A stretch of DNA of 64,000 nt. Origin: Viscum album (lineage: Eukaryota > Streptophyta > Magnoliopsida > Santalales > Viscaceae). The stretch is taken from contig OY728145.1 in NCBI GenBank assembly GCA_963277665.1, forward strand, positions 952,917,033 through 952,981,032, written 5' to 3'. A program made the position numbers and the translations under genes. Within the stretch, counting starts at the first letter, position 1. The number at the start of each line of letters is the position of its first letter. The notes beneath the pieces were generated by a model. The model had not been told where the DNA came from. It was given only the letters and a program-made list of their open reading frames with translations, and made no database searches. Below are positions 1 through 11,932 of the stretch, one piece after another.

Positions 1-3000
1 ATGGTTTTAGTAAAAGAATGGTTTTATTGGAATTTTTGAAATGGTTTGGGCATAATAGTGTGGGGTTTTTATATTTCATTTATAGAGATTGGTTGAAATA
101 TGACCTTGTGATAAATGGCAATGGTTTAATGGAACATGGAATAAAATTACCGTATGATGACTTGGTAGAACAATAAGAAACCACTCAGGGGTATAGAACT
201 ATCTTAATGAAGCATGAATGAATGTAAGTACGATTAAGTGGAATGGAAAGGTTAAACTAGAACATGAAAGGTAACTGCTCTTAAAGCTTTATTTTGTTGT
301 TTTCTAGAACTATGACTTTCTAAAAAATATATTTTAATAGCAATTTTTTAAATTTGTTTATAAATTTTTATGGAACATGTTTTTATTTAGTTTTAATTCT
401 TTTGGGAATATTTTTAGTTATAATGATATAAATAAATGTTTCTAAATCTTTTATCATAGTTATATGTGTAGGGAAGTCATTGGGAAAACATATTGAGTTC
501 TATACTCACCTCTTCATTGGCACATTGGTGCTTTTGACATATCTATCTTCCAAGACATGGGAAAAGCTAAAGTATTAAACATATTTAGAACCACCTCGTG
601 ATATGTAGTCTATTTGTCGATATTGGATCATATAACTTATGTAGGATGGAGTCTAGGGTTCTTATTAGAGTCATTAGTTATTTTTTTGATGTTTACATTT
701 ATTATTCATTGGTATTATTTTGTTTCACACTCTGTTGTGGTTGGATATTAATAGAATGGTTGAGTTGTCTTTTATTTGTTCATGCATCATGTAGTGAGTG
801 GTTTGTTTATTTTTTGTTGAGTTAATATTGGTGTTCGTAAAGGATAAGCCACCCCCATGTCCATTGGAATCCATTAGGCATTTATTTCTAGCCTTTGGCA
901 TCATGGGTATGTTTCATAAGGCCATGAAAAGATGAATTTTATTCTCAATAAAATTGGAATATATGGTTCATTACAATTGATCATAAATTTCATTCCTCCT
1001 TTAAAAACAAAACTATAATTCTCTATAAATAATATTCTAAACCCTTTAATTATCTAATTACAATATATTACAAACACATTCTTTCAGGATAAAAAATTTA
1101 ATAGTGGTGCATTAATTCATCTCAGATATATAACTACAAATAATTCTTCACATTCCATTACCAATATGAATTTAAACCTATAACATGAAAATCGTATTAA
1201 TTTGATTTAGATTTAAGAAAAAAATTATAAAATATTGCTAATAGAAACTTAATAACAATGAAAATAGTATTTCTCATTTATATTTTTTGATGTGTGGGAT
1301 CCCATAGTCACCCTTATGTTTGAATTGTCAAAAATTTTTCTATCATTAGAGATAATATGTCTTCAAAAATATAGTTCATTGAGTAAGAATTCAAACATAC
1401 CAAATTTCCAATATTATTTCTCTTCTCTGATTGTCTCAAGGTAGATGGGAAAATATTTTCATTATCCTTATATCTTTTAGAGTACATCATGATATACACA
1501 ATTAATACAACCATAGTATTATCATGAAAATCATTAAATACTCTATTTTTTAGATCCAAAAACACATATTATGGAATAGGTAATCAAAAGGGAATTACTA
1601 TAATTTCAACACTTCCTGAAAAATACGTTCATTGTTATATCAGGAATATTCACCGTTAATTAGTTATTAGAGAATCAAAGGATATTTTTTGAGTAATATT
1701 ATACTCTTTAAATTGATCAAATATTACTTTATTATTCATAAAGGATACATAATATTTACACCATTGAAAATTATGTAAATTTTATAGATGTAAAAGATCA
1801 TATGACCATGCTTCTTCCTCACCAATAATAATGGGGGTTGCTAAGGTAAAATAATAGAGTGTATTAATTAATTATCACAACAAACCAATATATATTTAAT
1901 CAAACTCCACCAATTCAATTTTTTCAATCAATATGTTATATGTGGTATATCCTTTTCATCAGGTATAGGCATAATAGAACAATAAAATTAAAACTCAGGT
2001 GGATTTATATGTAATTATTCTAGAAATAAATCAATGAAATCTTGAACAATATCTATCTAGTCTAGTATCATGATTTCATACCAATCAATATATTTTATTT
2101 TTAATTACTCATATATTATAAATTAATTATGGTGATATTTTATATTATGATCTCTACGAGACATAGAAAATGTAGTCTCCCCTCTAAAGGAAAGGTATTT
2201 CATACCACCTTCACAATGTTTAATATAATTCTCTAGGAAAAAAATTCTTTATTTATACATCAAGTTCCAAATAAAAGATGGATTATGTCATCAGAAATCC
2301 TAGGTATAATAATATTTCTCAAAACATGGGAATATAAGTAAAACATAATAGATACTATGTGATATATATCATTTCCATCAATGTTTTCCTTATGTTTTGG
2401 TATTAAAATATAAATTATCTATGTGTTAGGGTATGATTAAATGTTCACATAAAACCTAGATGGTAGAAAAGAGTTCATGGAAGGACAATCATTAATTATA
2501 TTACTACATTTTTTATGATCAATGTTATTAAAATCACATCATTTTTAACATCAACTTGACATATAATAGTTATACATGTTCTTAATTTTCTACATTCCCA
2601 TTTTCTAATGAAAATTATCATTTGTCTTGAGGTAATAAATTCAACGGTGTGGTCTCTCCATACTTTTAAAGAATAATACATTAGTGTCTCTGACCATTAC
2701 AGTTCAATAATGATCATGATAACCTTTCTATCCACACATAATGAATATTCATATTACCTTCAATCAAGAACCAGATATATTTATTCCAAAATTATTACAT
2801 GTTATAAATTTCAATATTCCCTTCATTCACTTTTTCATATTTCTCAGCATAGAGCACTCAACTACTGACATCATTTTCTGATTTCTAATGCAAATATAAG
2901 CCTTTTATAACATATATTATTTAATTATGGAATATTATATTGAATAAAAAATACTATTTTTAGAGACTAATGCACATTGATGTTTAATATTTGTCCTAGT

Positions 3001-4659
3001 AATGTGGTGATTAGTCTTATTTGTTAAATTGTTTACATAGTCAATGGCATTAGACTATAACCTTATAACGGTATCTTCATATTCAAAAATATTATCCAAT
3101 TCACTATTTACTTTATTAAATAATATCATTTCAATATCATATTATTTATCAAAAAATAATCTACTTTTTTATTAATATTATCTTAATATTATGTCTTCCC
3201 ATACTCTTTATCTCATGATCAACCTTAGTGTGCTAAATAAATTACGACAACTAATAATTATAATCCTTTTTATAACAAAACATAGGAAAACAAACCCAAT
3301 TTCATTAAATATCTATGTGATACAATATTTTTTAGGGAAATGATATAATGTTGAGTTAAAAATGGTTTGTTTTTTGAAAATGGATGATGGAGTTTTTTGT
3401 AATGTGATGTGATGTAACATTTATTCACAATATCTAGATCAAAAGATTTGTTATAATATGCCTATGTGTTTTTAAAAATTAGAGTGAAAAACATTATTAA
3501 AGTAATATTATATTTATCTCCCATTCATACATCATTTATGTCATTGAATTTCTCAAATTAAATCCATATATAGGATATGGTTTTTGAAAAAAACATTGAC
3601 TGCGACTATAGATTTTTTAAAAGAATGCATAACACTGGACCAAAACATACCATTATTTATTTAGAATCAATGAGTCTGATAATAATGTGAGTGGAATATT
3701 GTCGATGAGTTTCCCAAATATAATAGGTTTTTTTAATAATGAAAAATTTATCTAACTCATAATGTTTCTTCCATAGAAATAGTCACAACAGTTATAACAA
3801 CCCTAGAAAAAGTAACTCATATTTAGTGGACTATTTGTTAGTTTTGAATCTAATAAAAAAATATCACTTACAATGGAATATAATATTATAGTATATCTAG
3901 GATAATGGATTTATATATGATTATAATAATACAACTAAAAACATGAAATTGACAATAAAATTTTAATGATAAAATTATTATTTGTTCTATTATATTATTT
4001 AATCCATTGCTTGTTCACTTTTGGAAAACCTACCATTAGGGAAAAAAATTTATAGCAGAAAATTTTCACTATAGTTATCATATATTTTATGATAAAATTG
4101 AAAAAATATGTCATATATATTATTAAAATGACAAAAAAATCGAACATGCCATTTAAAAATATCATGGAAGATAAATATATCTATTTATGGTATAAAAAAT
4201 TTCAAAAAACACAAAAACATTGCCCGATTCTAAATATATTGATTTTAATATTATGACAAGGTAATCTAACCTTCTAGTCCATGTTCCATAATATTATATA
4301 TTAAATGGTATGTTATACACCTTATACCTTGTGAATACTGTCTCATGGGACCAACTAACACATTGAGGGGCTATATAATTCTAGGCCCAACACATTCCTA
4401 AATAACTCAAATTCATTTATCATATGAAATTAAATATTAAATAATAAAATATATAAAATAAAATCAATGGGAATCAATATTAATATATATTGTATAGTAG
4501 AATACAGAATGTCACAATATTCCATATTATTAAAAAGTAAATACATCTAAATAATCCATATAGAGATTTAATTTTGATTGTAGCATTATATTAAATCACC
4601 AATATATAGTAATAAACTATAAAGGATAATTAAATTTATTAAGAACAAACTAAAAAAAG
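1..4659. other. AT-rich DNA without recognisable genes
   Basis: I see no protein family, RNA gene or clear repeat boundary here. The longest open frames (598-825 plus, 1314-1565 minus, 2496-2681 minus) are short, of biased composition and match nothing I know. The stretch near 480-560, with an 'actcacctc' string, loosely resembles the end of a gypsy LTR, but no partner copy lies in the window. It is probably old transposon DNA decayed beyond recognition by eye. Confidence 0.5.
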
Positions 4660-5733
4660 AATTAAAATTTACATGGATTCTTATTTTTGGAATTTTTTTT
4701 GAATACATACATCAGTGTGTTTGGTTTTTGTCAAACAACAGTGATTATAGTTTTGGTTTTGTGATATCACTTGGTGAGACTGGAATTGATTATTTCATTT
4801 TTTATATTTAGGTTATAAATGATTGTTTTTAAAACATCATGGTTAATATGGTTGATCTAGGGGGAGAAAAACATGTAGGAGGTTAGTATGAGGATTAGAT
4901 GGATTTATAGATGAATAATGAAGGTAAGTTATCTTTGAATTAGTTATTATTTTCATCATGTGATATTATAGTTTTTCCCATTATATTTATTATTTTATGT
5001 ATTAATAATTTATTTTTTGATTTTACTAATAGATTAGGATGGTTTCATTTTGATCTTATAGTCATCATAAAATGCACATCATGCCAAATTGTTTGATGGC
5101 TCTGAGAGAGTAAATTGAGTTTTTGTGTACCCTTTATGGATTTTTAGTAATGTATTTTTCATATTAAAGAGATATGTGTTTTATATTAAATAATTGTGAA
5201 TTAATTATTAGAAATAATCAATGTAAAAATAGTTACTTTTAAAATTTTTTCAAATCTTATTTCAAATGGATTGTGTGGTTTTGAAAGATCTTTTAATGCG
5301 ATTTTGGAAAATTCACAAGTTTTGTTTATATGTAATGGTATATCATTTATAAATGGAATGAAAAAATTATCTTGAATGTATTTTAGTGGAATCCCAAAGT
5401 GAAATGGTTGATATGTTATTGTTTGTATTACCTTATGAGGGATGTTCCCTATTTTCAAAAGTTAGTATACTTTTTGAACATTATAGTTGTTCTGGTGTAC
5501 TATATACATTTTCCAATGATATTTAATTTTTTATCTATTGGCCAATGATGTTTTCTTTTATTATAAATGCGATATGATTATATGGCTGCTTGTGAATAAT
5601 CCATTTATGGGATAAACATGCTATTTATTATGATATGTGGTGATAGGTATCATGTAAATATCACCAAAGATATGATATAGATATATTTGATTTTGATTTT
5701 ATACCCTATTTTTTGTTTCCTATATGTTCTCGT
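4660..5733 (+). repeat. Block X, copy 0, left part (split by the Sirevirus)
   Basis: This stretch aligns with about 24108-25165, 46270-47340 and 60940-62000. All share the 'catcagtgtgtt' region, a 'catcataaaatg' string and the 'ttttgtaccctatttttt' region near the right edge. The copy is truncated on its left at about 4660 and broken at 5733, where the Sirevirus LTR starts. Its continuation is at 21495. A minus-strand frame at 5201-5458 stays open in parallel with 24674-24889. No function can be assigned to the block. Confidence 0.75.
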
Positions 5734-5994
5734 TGACCTCACCTATTTTAATAATCCCAAGTATGCATTCATATACTTTGATAATCTCAATATAATGTTT
5801 TTCTATATAGTAATTCTTTCAATCTGTGCTCAATATGATAATAATATTAAAATAATACATGAGATAGTTGAATCTTTGTTTATCCATGTTTATATCTGTT
5901 CTGAAGTAATTCTATCCCATTCGGATATGTTGTGTATGAAACAGATAAGTGTTAAGTTAATGTTCTGTGTTTTAGCTAGAGATACCAATACTTA

Positions 5995-6385
5995 GTCTAC
6001 CGATAGACAGATAGTCACTGACACACTAGAGTTACTGGTAAGCAGAAACAAAGTCTACCGATACAGAACAAACCAAATCTACTGATAGACAGAATTCTAC
6101 CGATAGAGCCATTTCACAGACAGTTACTGATACAAGTATAGTTACCGATATATCAAGATACGGATAGAAGTCTGATGATAGTGTAAGTCTACCGATACGT
6201 GCAAACAACTACTGATGCAACGAGCTATCGATGGAGAGACAGATATCGATAACAAGAGGTACTGATAGAACTAAAGTCAACGGTATATAAGCTACCGATG
6301 CAAGTTCAACAGAGCTACCGATGCAAGTTCAAAAGAGATTCCGATGGAAGGTTCTGCGATACAAACTCCACCGTGCACGTCTACC
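5995..6385 (+). promoter_or_regulatory. U3 cluster of degenerate ctaccgat(a/g) motifs
   Basis: Nearly twenty variants of a 9-10 base motif (ctaccgata, ctactgata, gttaccgat, ctaccgatg) occur every 14-20 bases and end about 200 bases before the TATA box. The same order of motifs recurs at 16715-17110 in LTR 2. Repeated short motifs in U3 commonly act as enhancers in plant copia elements; that role is inferred here. Confidence 0.7.
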
Positions 6386-6574
6386 AATAGAACACTATTA
6401 ATCTTGACCAACCAGTCAAACCCTATATTTTTCATACTATTTATTTATTTAGTTAACGGTTACATTTGATGATTTAAATGCAGTTAATGTTATTTAATGA
6501 TTTATGTTGCATGTCAGGGAACCGTACCATGTACCCATGAAAAAGAGATCATTCTTTTCTTCCGAAGCTGAAAG

Positions 6575-6584
6575 CTATAAAGGG
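6575..6584 (+). promoter_or_regulatory. TATA box of Sirevirus LTR 1
   Basis: CTATAAAGGG, kept in LTR 2 at 17306-17315 with similar flanks. It lies downstream of the motif cluster, where a U3 promoter is expected. The transcript would begin about 30 bases further on. Confidence 0.65.
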
Positions 6585-7675
6585 ATGGAAATAGAACACT
6601 GGAACATATGGACAAAAAGATATAGATGCATATCACACTCCATGAAATAAAAAAAGAAGATACGCGAAGGGTGAAAGAGATAGAGCTGAACAAGCATTCA
6701 AATGTGGTGCATTTTGTTTTCTCTAGTCTACATCCATACTCCAAGAATCCTAGACATACATGAAGAAAATTATTCTAGAGGAGAAAACTAGAGGCATATT
6801 GAGTGAAGAAATACAGCAAACATTTCATGCACTCATGCTGCTAAGCTGGACCAAGAATCATAGAAGAAAACGACACTCTGTTTTCTGAGAAAAACTAGAG
6901 AAGGACTCAGAAGCTTTTCTGATAGACCTAACGAGTCCAGAGCTGAACTACTAATCACTATAGTATTTCTAAACTCAATCATACATCTCTTTAGTGATTC
7001 TTTCTTTACATTTTGAGCATTGTGTGTATCCTGTTTATTTTACACACACACTATCTCCTGCGATAAAATGAGGGATTCTTAAATCCTCACTCAAAATCCA
7101 TATCTTTTTGTTTCCCACTGTGGATGGTGGTAGAGGTTGATTAACACCTGGAAAGCCTGTGAGCTGTAGATTTATTTCCCACGAAGAACTGTGGTAGAGG
7201 TTTTTTTGTACCTGGACAGTGGTGTGCTGTTGTTTACCTCCGATCCAGGGTGTGGATCAATTTATATAAATTCTTGAGACGACTGAGTCTCGGCTTGAGA
7301 CTGAACGTCTTGGTTAACTTTTATGTGCTTTTATTTTAAGTCTAATCATTACATATATATTTTACATATTCCTCTTCCTATTACTTTGAAATAAAAAACT
7401 ATTTTAAATCTACTTTTATAGTTAAATTCGCAAGTGTTTATACTTATTGTAAACTAGTAAGTTAGTTTAAAAAGTTAATTTAATCTTCAAATTAAGTTAA
7501 CTGAGACCTAATCAATCTTTGAGAAACTAATTGAACGTTTACACTCTGTATAGATTCTCTACATTTTATCTTTGTTTTTTTAAATTTCGTTATTTTAAGA
7601 GAAATATTTTTTAACTGAAATTTTAATTGGAACTCAATTCACCCCCCCTCTTGAGTATCCATTCCGACCAACATT

Positions 7676-7687
7676 TGGTCTCAGAGG
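7676..7687 (+). promoter_or_regulatory. Primer binding site (initiator Met tRNA), copy 1
   Basis: TGGTCTCAGAGG, two bases after the LTR end. It differs from the standard plant site TGGTATCAGAGC at two positions; copy 2 (18402) reads TGGTATCAGAGG. It primes minus-strand DNA synthesis. Confidence 0.88.
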
Positions 7688-7816
7688 TTTGTTTTTTACA
7701 TCGATTTTTGAAATACTCTGTTTTTCAACTATGATTTTAGTTGCATCTTTAAAGATCATAAATTTCTGTTAGTTCTAAATTTTTATCTCTTTAAAACTAT
7801 TTTCTAAAATCAATTT

Positions 7817-9541
7817 ATGGATAATAGACTAGAGGGTGTTGCTACTAACCAGCCACCTTTCTTCAATGGTACAAACTATGCCCAGTGGAAGCTGAAAATG
7901 AAAATTCATTTAGAAAGTATGGGTTTTGATATTTAGACTGCTATAGAGTCTCAATATAAAATTCCAGAAACTGAAAGAACAACTTGGGATGAACCTACAA
8001 AGACTGCTTACAATAATAATTGTACAACTATGAATTATTTGTACTGTGCTTTAGGAGATGAAGAGTTTAATAGAATTTCTTCTTGTAAAAACTCCTTTGA
8101 AATATGGGATACTTTGAGTGTTTCTCATGAAGTAATAACCAACGTTAAATAAATGAGATTGAATACTTATACTATTAAATATGACAATTTTAAAATGAAA
8201 ACTGATGAAACTATTTCTGATATGTATCTCAGGTTTAATGAGATATTCAATACAATGAGTTCACATGGTAATGTTGTTCCCGTAAAGGAACAAATTATGA
8301 GGATACTGAGATGTCTGTCAGAACGATGTAGAGGCACCTCTGTTTCATTCAGAGAGTCATGTGTCATTGGAGCACGTCCAGTAAAGGAGCTTATTGGTAA
8401 ATTAATGATGTACGAGGAAGAAGTAAAAGTGAATAAGGTGGAAGATGATGAACCTAAGAGAAAATCTGTATCTTTCAAGTCTACTGCCTCTAAGAGTAAA
8501 GACAAGGAGTAAATGAAAATACCTAATAAGAGTTCAACTAGTGAAGATTCTGATTCAGATAGTTATACTGAGATAGCTCAAATATCCAGGAGATTCAATA
8601 AGTTTTATAGGAAGAAGAAATTCTTCAGGAAATCTAACTACAAAGGAATGTATTACAACAAGGGACATTGGAGGAAGGATTGGAAGAAAGTTGAGAAGGA
8701 TAATGAAATAGTCTGCAATGAGTGTAAAAGGGAAGGACACATCAAGGATTATTATCAAAAGTCAAAAGTCAAAATGAAATATGATTATATGGACAAGAAG
8801 TACAAGAACTCTATGAAGGCTACCTGGAGTGCATCTAAAGACAGCACAAGTGATTCTGAAGCTACTGATTCTGAGAAGAATCATGCCAACATGTGTTTCA
8901 TGACCAACACACTTGAGGTAACCTTAGATACTCCTGTTTTAAATTCCAATTATTTTGGAGATGATGTAGACTCTAATTCTAATCCTGAAAACATGACTAG
9001 TGGGGAATTATTTGAATACTGCAATATGCTGGAGGGGACAAGCAATGAACTTAAGCATAAATACAAATAATTAAAGAAACATCATGCTCTCACTACTACT
9101 GTTAAAACCGAACATACTATTGAAAACGAGAAGAATGCTCAACTATTAATGGAAAATACAGAACATAAAATGTCAAATGAGAAACTAAGAAAAGACATAG
9201 ATAAGTTTACAAATGGAAAATAGACACTTACTCAAATGTTAGGTAAAAAACATGCACCTAAATACACTACTGGTTTGGGATACCAACCTAGATAGAGACA
9301 GCTTGTTAAGAATCAATTTATTTTTATGTCTGGAAAAAATTCTGCTTATTCTAGTTCTGTAAATCCCTATGCTTCAACCAATTATTCATATGGTTATAGA
9401 TCAACTAAAGTTTATCTTTCAAAATCTATTGATTCTATAAATCATATGAGACCCATAAGACAAATATGGGTACCTAAATCTTTGATTTCTAACCTTTCTG
9501 GACCCAATAAGATATGGGTACCAGAATCATTTCCTATCTAA
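7817..9541 (+). pseudogene. gag: Broken gag of Sirevirus, copy 1
   Basis: The frame starts at the ATG at 7817 (MDNRLEG...) and runs to a TAA at 9539-9541. The N-terminal part has the copia gag signature (PPFFNGTNYAQWKLKMK, then an MRLNTYT region and DMYLRFNEI). A CCHC zinc knuckle at 8713-8754 (CNEC...GH) has lost its last Cys to Tyr. An acidic Ser-rich tail follows (EDSDSDS; SDSEATDSEKN). In-frame stops lie at 7934, 8150, 8510, 9068, 9221 and 9293. The 7934 stop replaces a Trp codon that copy 2 keeps. The Gag family forms the particle and packages the RNA; this copy cannot. Confidence 0.88.
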
Positions 9542-9554
9542 ATATGTTTTGTAG

Positions 9555-9931
9555 GAAACATTCTTAATGAGTTCTCACAAGAATTTATTGCACTTGGACA
9601 GTGGATGTTCAAGACATATGTCTGGAGATTATTCATTCTTCAAAAGTTTAATAAATGTTTATGGAGGCCATTTCACCTTTGGTGATAATTATAAAGGAAA
9701 GATCATATTCCTAGGCCAGATTAGTAACTCTTATTCAGTTTTAATTTCTAAAGTTTTATTTGTTGATGAACTTAAATATAACCTGCTAAGTATTTATCCA
9801 TAATGTGATGATGGATTTAATGTGTGGTTTGAAAATGATTCTTGTAATGTTTTTAATTCTAATTTTGTTTTAGTATTTTCTGCTTTAAGAAATGAAAAAG
9901 TTTATGTAGTTGATTTAAATTCTTTAGTAAG
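9555..9931 (+). pseudogene. Broken retropepsin-like protease segment, copy 1
   Basis: The aspartic protease active site DSGCS is intact at 9597-9611, inside the pattern HLDSGCSRHMSGD usual for copia proteases. The frame is +1 relative to gag and is open from 9555, after a TAG at 9552-9554. It stops at 9801-9803 where copy 2 has a sense codon. A one-base deletion near 9929 relative to copy 2 moves the sequence into the integrase frame. This domain would cut the Gag-Pol polyprotein. Confidence 0.85.
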
Positions 9932-11170
9932 AAAAATGTTAATTGCCTAAATGCTTTTCATAAAGAGTCTTGGCTTTGGCACAGAAGATTAGGACACTGC
10001 AACATCTATTCACTTAAAAAACTAACTAAGAAGAAGTTAGTTAGAGACCTACCAAAAATTGAATTCCCAAATGACAAAGTTTGTAATCCCTTTCAAAAGG
10101 GAATGCTACATAATGTTTCTTTTAAATCAAAGAAAGAAGTTTCAACTTCTAAACCTGTTGAGCTGGTTCAAATGGAATTTTTTCGACCATTAAAAGTTTC
10201 TAGTTTAAATGGGAAGCATTATGTCTATGTTCTAGTAGATGACATATCTAGATATACTTGGTTATACTTCTTAGCTCCCAAAAGTGAAGCTTGTTCTTAC
10301 TTTGTAAAATACTCCAAATCTGTAGAGAATCTTAGTGGACATAAGATTAAAACCCTAAGAAGTGATCATGGTCGTGAGTTTGAAAATCATGAATTTGAAT
10401 CTTATTGCTCACACAATGGCTATAGTCACAACTTTTCTGCTCTCAGAACACCTCAGTAGAACGGTGTAGTAGAAAGAAGGAATAGAACCCCTCAAGAAAT
10501 AGCTAGAACCATGCTTAATGAATATGACCTTCTTATTTAATTTTGTCCTGAAGTTGTGAATACAACATGTTATATTATTAATAAAGTCTTATTTAGACCA
10601 GTTCTTAAGAAGACCCATTTTGAGTTATGGAATAATAGAAAACCTAAAGATAGTTACATTAGAGTCTTTGGCTGCAATGTTTTTATTCATAATACAAAGG
10701 ATAATCTGGGCAAGTTTGCTTCTAAGAGTGATGCAGGAATTTTTCTTGGTTATTCTTTAACTAGAAAATCCTATAGAGTATTTAATAAAAGAACCAAATG
10801 TGTGGAAGAATCTGTTCACATCAAGTTTGATGAAACTGATCCACATGAACCTAAAACCTCTCTTGAAAATCTTGAGGAAGATTTGAGTATTCTGGACCTT
10901 AATGATAAATCTAAAGAACATACTGTAAAAACATCCAGTTTTGGACATATTCCAGAATCTGCTGCTATGGAACCCGAACCTACAGATGAACCTGAAATTT
11001 ATAGTCCTACCTTTACTAGATCAACAAGAATTCTAAGGAATCAGCTTTTGGATGTTGTTGTTGGTAATCTTGATAGAGGAACACAAACTAGAGCTTTTCT
11101 AAGAAATCAGGTTGAACATCAAGCCTTTATGTCACAGCTAGAACCTAAAAATATCAATGATACTATCAAT
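9932..11170 (+). pseudogene. Broken integrase, copy 1
   Basis: The GAG-pre-integrase/HHCC zinc domain shows both His (9980, 9995) and the first Cys (10082), but the second Cys is Phe at 10091. The catalytic Asp at 10238 (VDDISRYTW), Asp at 10364 (RSDHGREF) and Glu at 10472 (NGVVERRN) are all present. Stops lie at 10457 (CAG to TAG against copy 2) and 10538. The C-terminal part includes the FLGYSLTRKSYRVFN region typical of copia integrase tails, followed by an acidic linker to RT. The family joins cDNA ends to chromosomal DNA. Confidence 0.88.
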
Positions 11171-11932
11171 GATGAATTTTGGGTAATGGCTATGCAAGAA
11201 TAGATAAATCAATTTGAAATAAAAAAAGTCTGGGAATTTGTTGACAGACCTAAGGATACTTTAACAATAGCCAAAAAATGGGGTTTTAGAAACAAAGTTG
11301 ATGAGTCTGGAAACATAGTTAGAAACAAAGCTAGACTAGTTACACAAGGATATAGTCAAGCAGAAGGAATAGACTATGAGGAAACTTTTGCACCTATATC
11401 CAGATTGGAATCCATTAGGATCTTACTTGCATATGCTTCTCATCTAAATTTCAAGTTATATCAAATGGATGTCAAAAGTTATTTTCTAAATAGTTTTATT
11501 GTTGAAGATGTTTTTGTTGAACAACCACCTGGATTTACTAATCCTCATTTTCCAAATCAATTTTTTAAACTTTATAAATCTTTATATGGTTTAAAACAAG
11601 CTCCAAGAGCGTGCTATGATAGACTTAGTAATTTTCTTATTTCAAAAATTTTTACTAAAGGGATTGCTGATCCAACTCATTTTATTAAAATAATTTCTAA
11701 AGATGTTTTAATAGTTCAAATATATGTTGATGATATTATTTTTGGATCTTCTAAACATTCTCTATTTACAGATTTTTCAATGAATATGCAAAATGAATTT
11801 GAAGAGAGTTTAATGGGAGAACATAAATACTTTCTTGGATTTAAAGTGTATCAAAATGAAAAAGGTATTATTTTGAATCAAAATAAATATAAAAAAGATC
11901 TTTTAAAATGTTTTTTGTTTGGATGGTATTAA
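11171..11932 (+). pseudogene. Broken reverse transcriptase, copy 1
   Basis: A clear copia RT: the WEFVDRP and NKARLVTQGYSQ region, YEETFAPISRLESIR, the LYGLKQAPRA block near 11584-11620, and an intact catalytic YVDD at 11723-11734 followed by IIFGS. A TAG at 11201-11203 separates it from the integrase tail, and a frameshift near 11910 breaks it from RNase H. Copy 2 does not reach this domain. RT makes cDNA from the element RNA. Confidence 0.92.

Larger units (their letters stand above)
5734..7673 (+). repeat. Sirevirus LTR 1 (5' LTR), 1940 bp
   Basis: Starts TGACCTCACC, ends ACA, and is followed two bases later by the tRNA primer site. Paired with 16464-18399; over the first 110 bases I count 10 mismatches by hand, so the copies are old. 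It holds a U3 motif cluster, a TATA box at 6575 and, near the end, a C-run followed by 'ctcttgagtatcc', a layout typical of Sirevirus LTR ends. Confidence 0.92.

Noticed and set aside
5730..5736. Target-site duplication of the Sirevirus
   Set aside because: The 3' end of the tandem is deleted, so no matching right flank exists.
5687..5995. 102-codon plus-strand frame
   Set aside because: It spans the block X/Sirevirus LTR junction, so it is a chance fusion of two sequences.
8167..8505. 112-codon minus-strand frame, with a similar one at 18906-19325
   Set aside because: It is the shadow of the gag coding strand in both Sirevirus copies.
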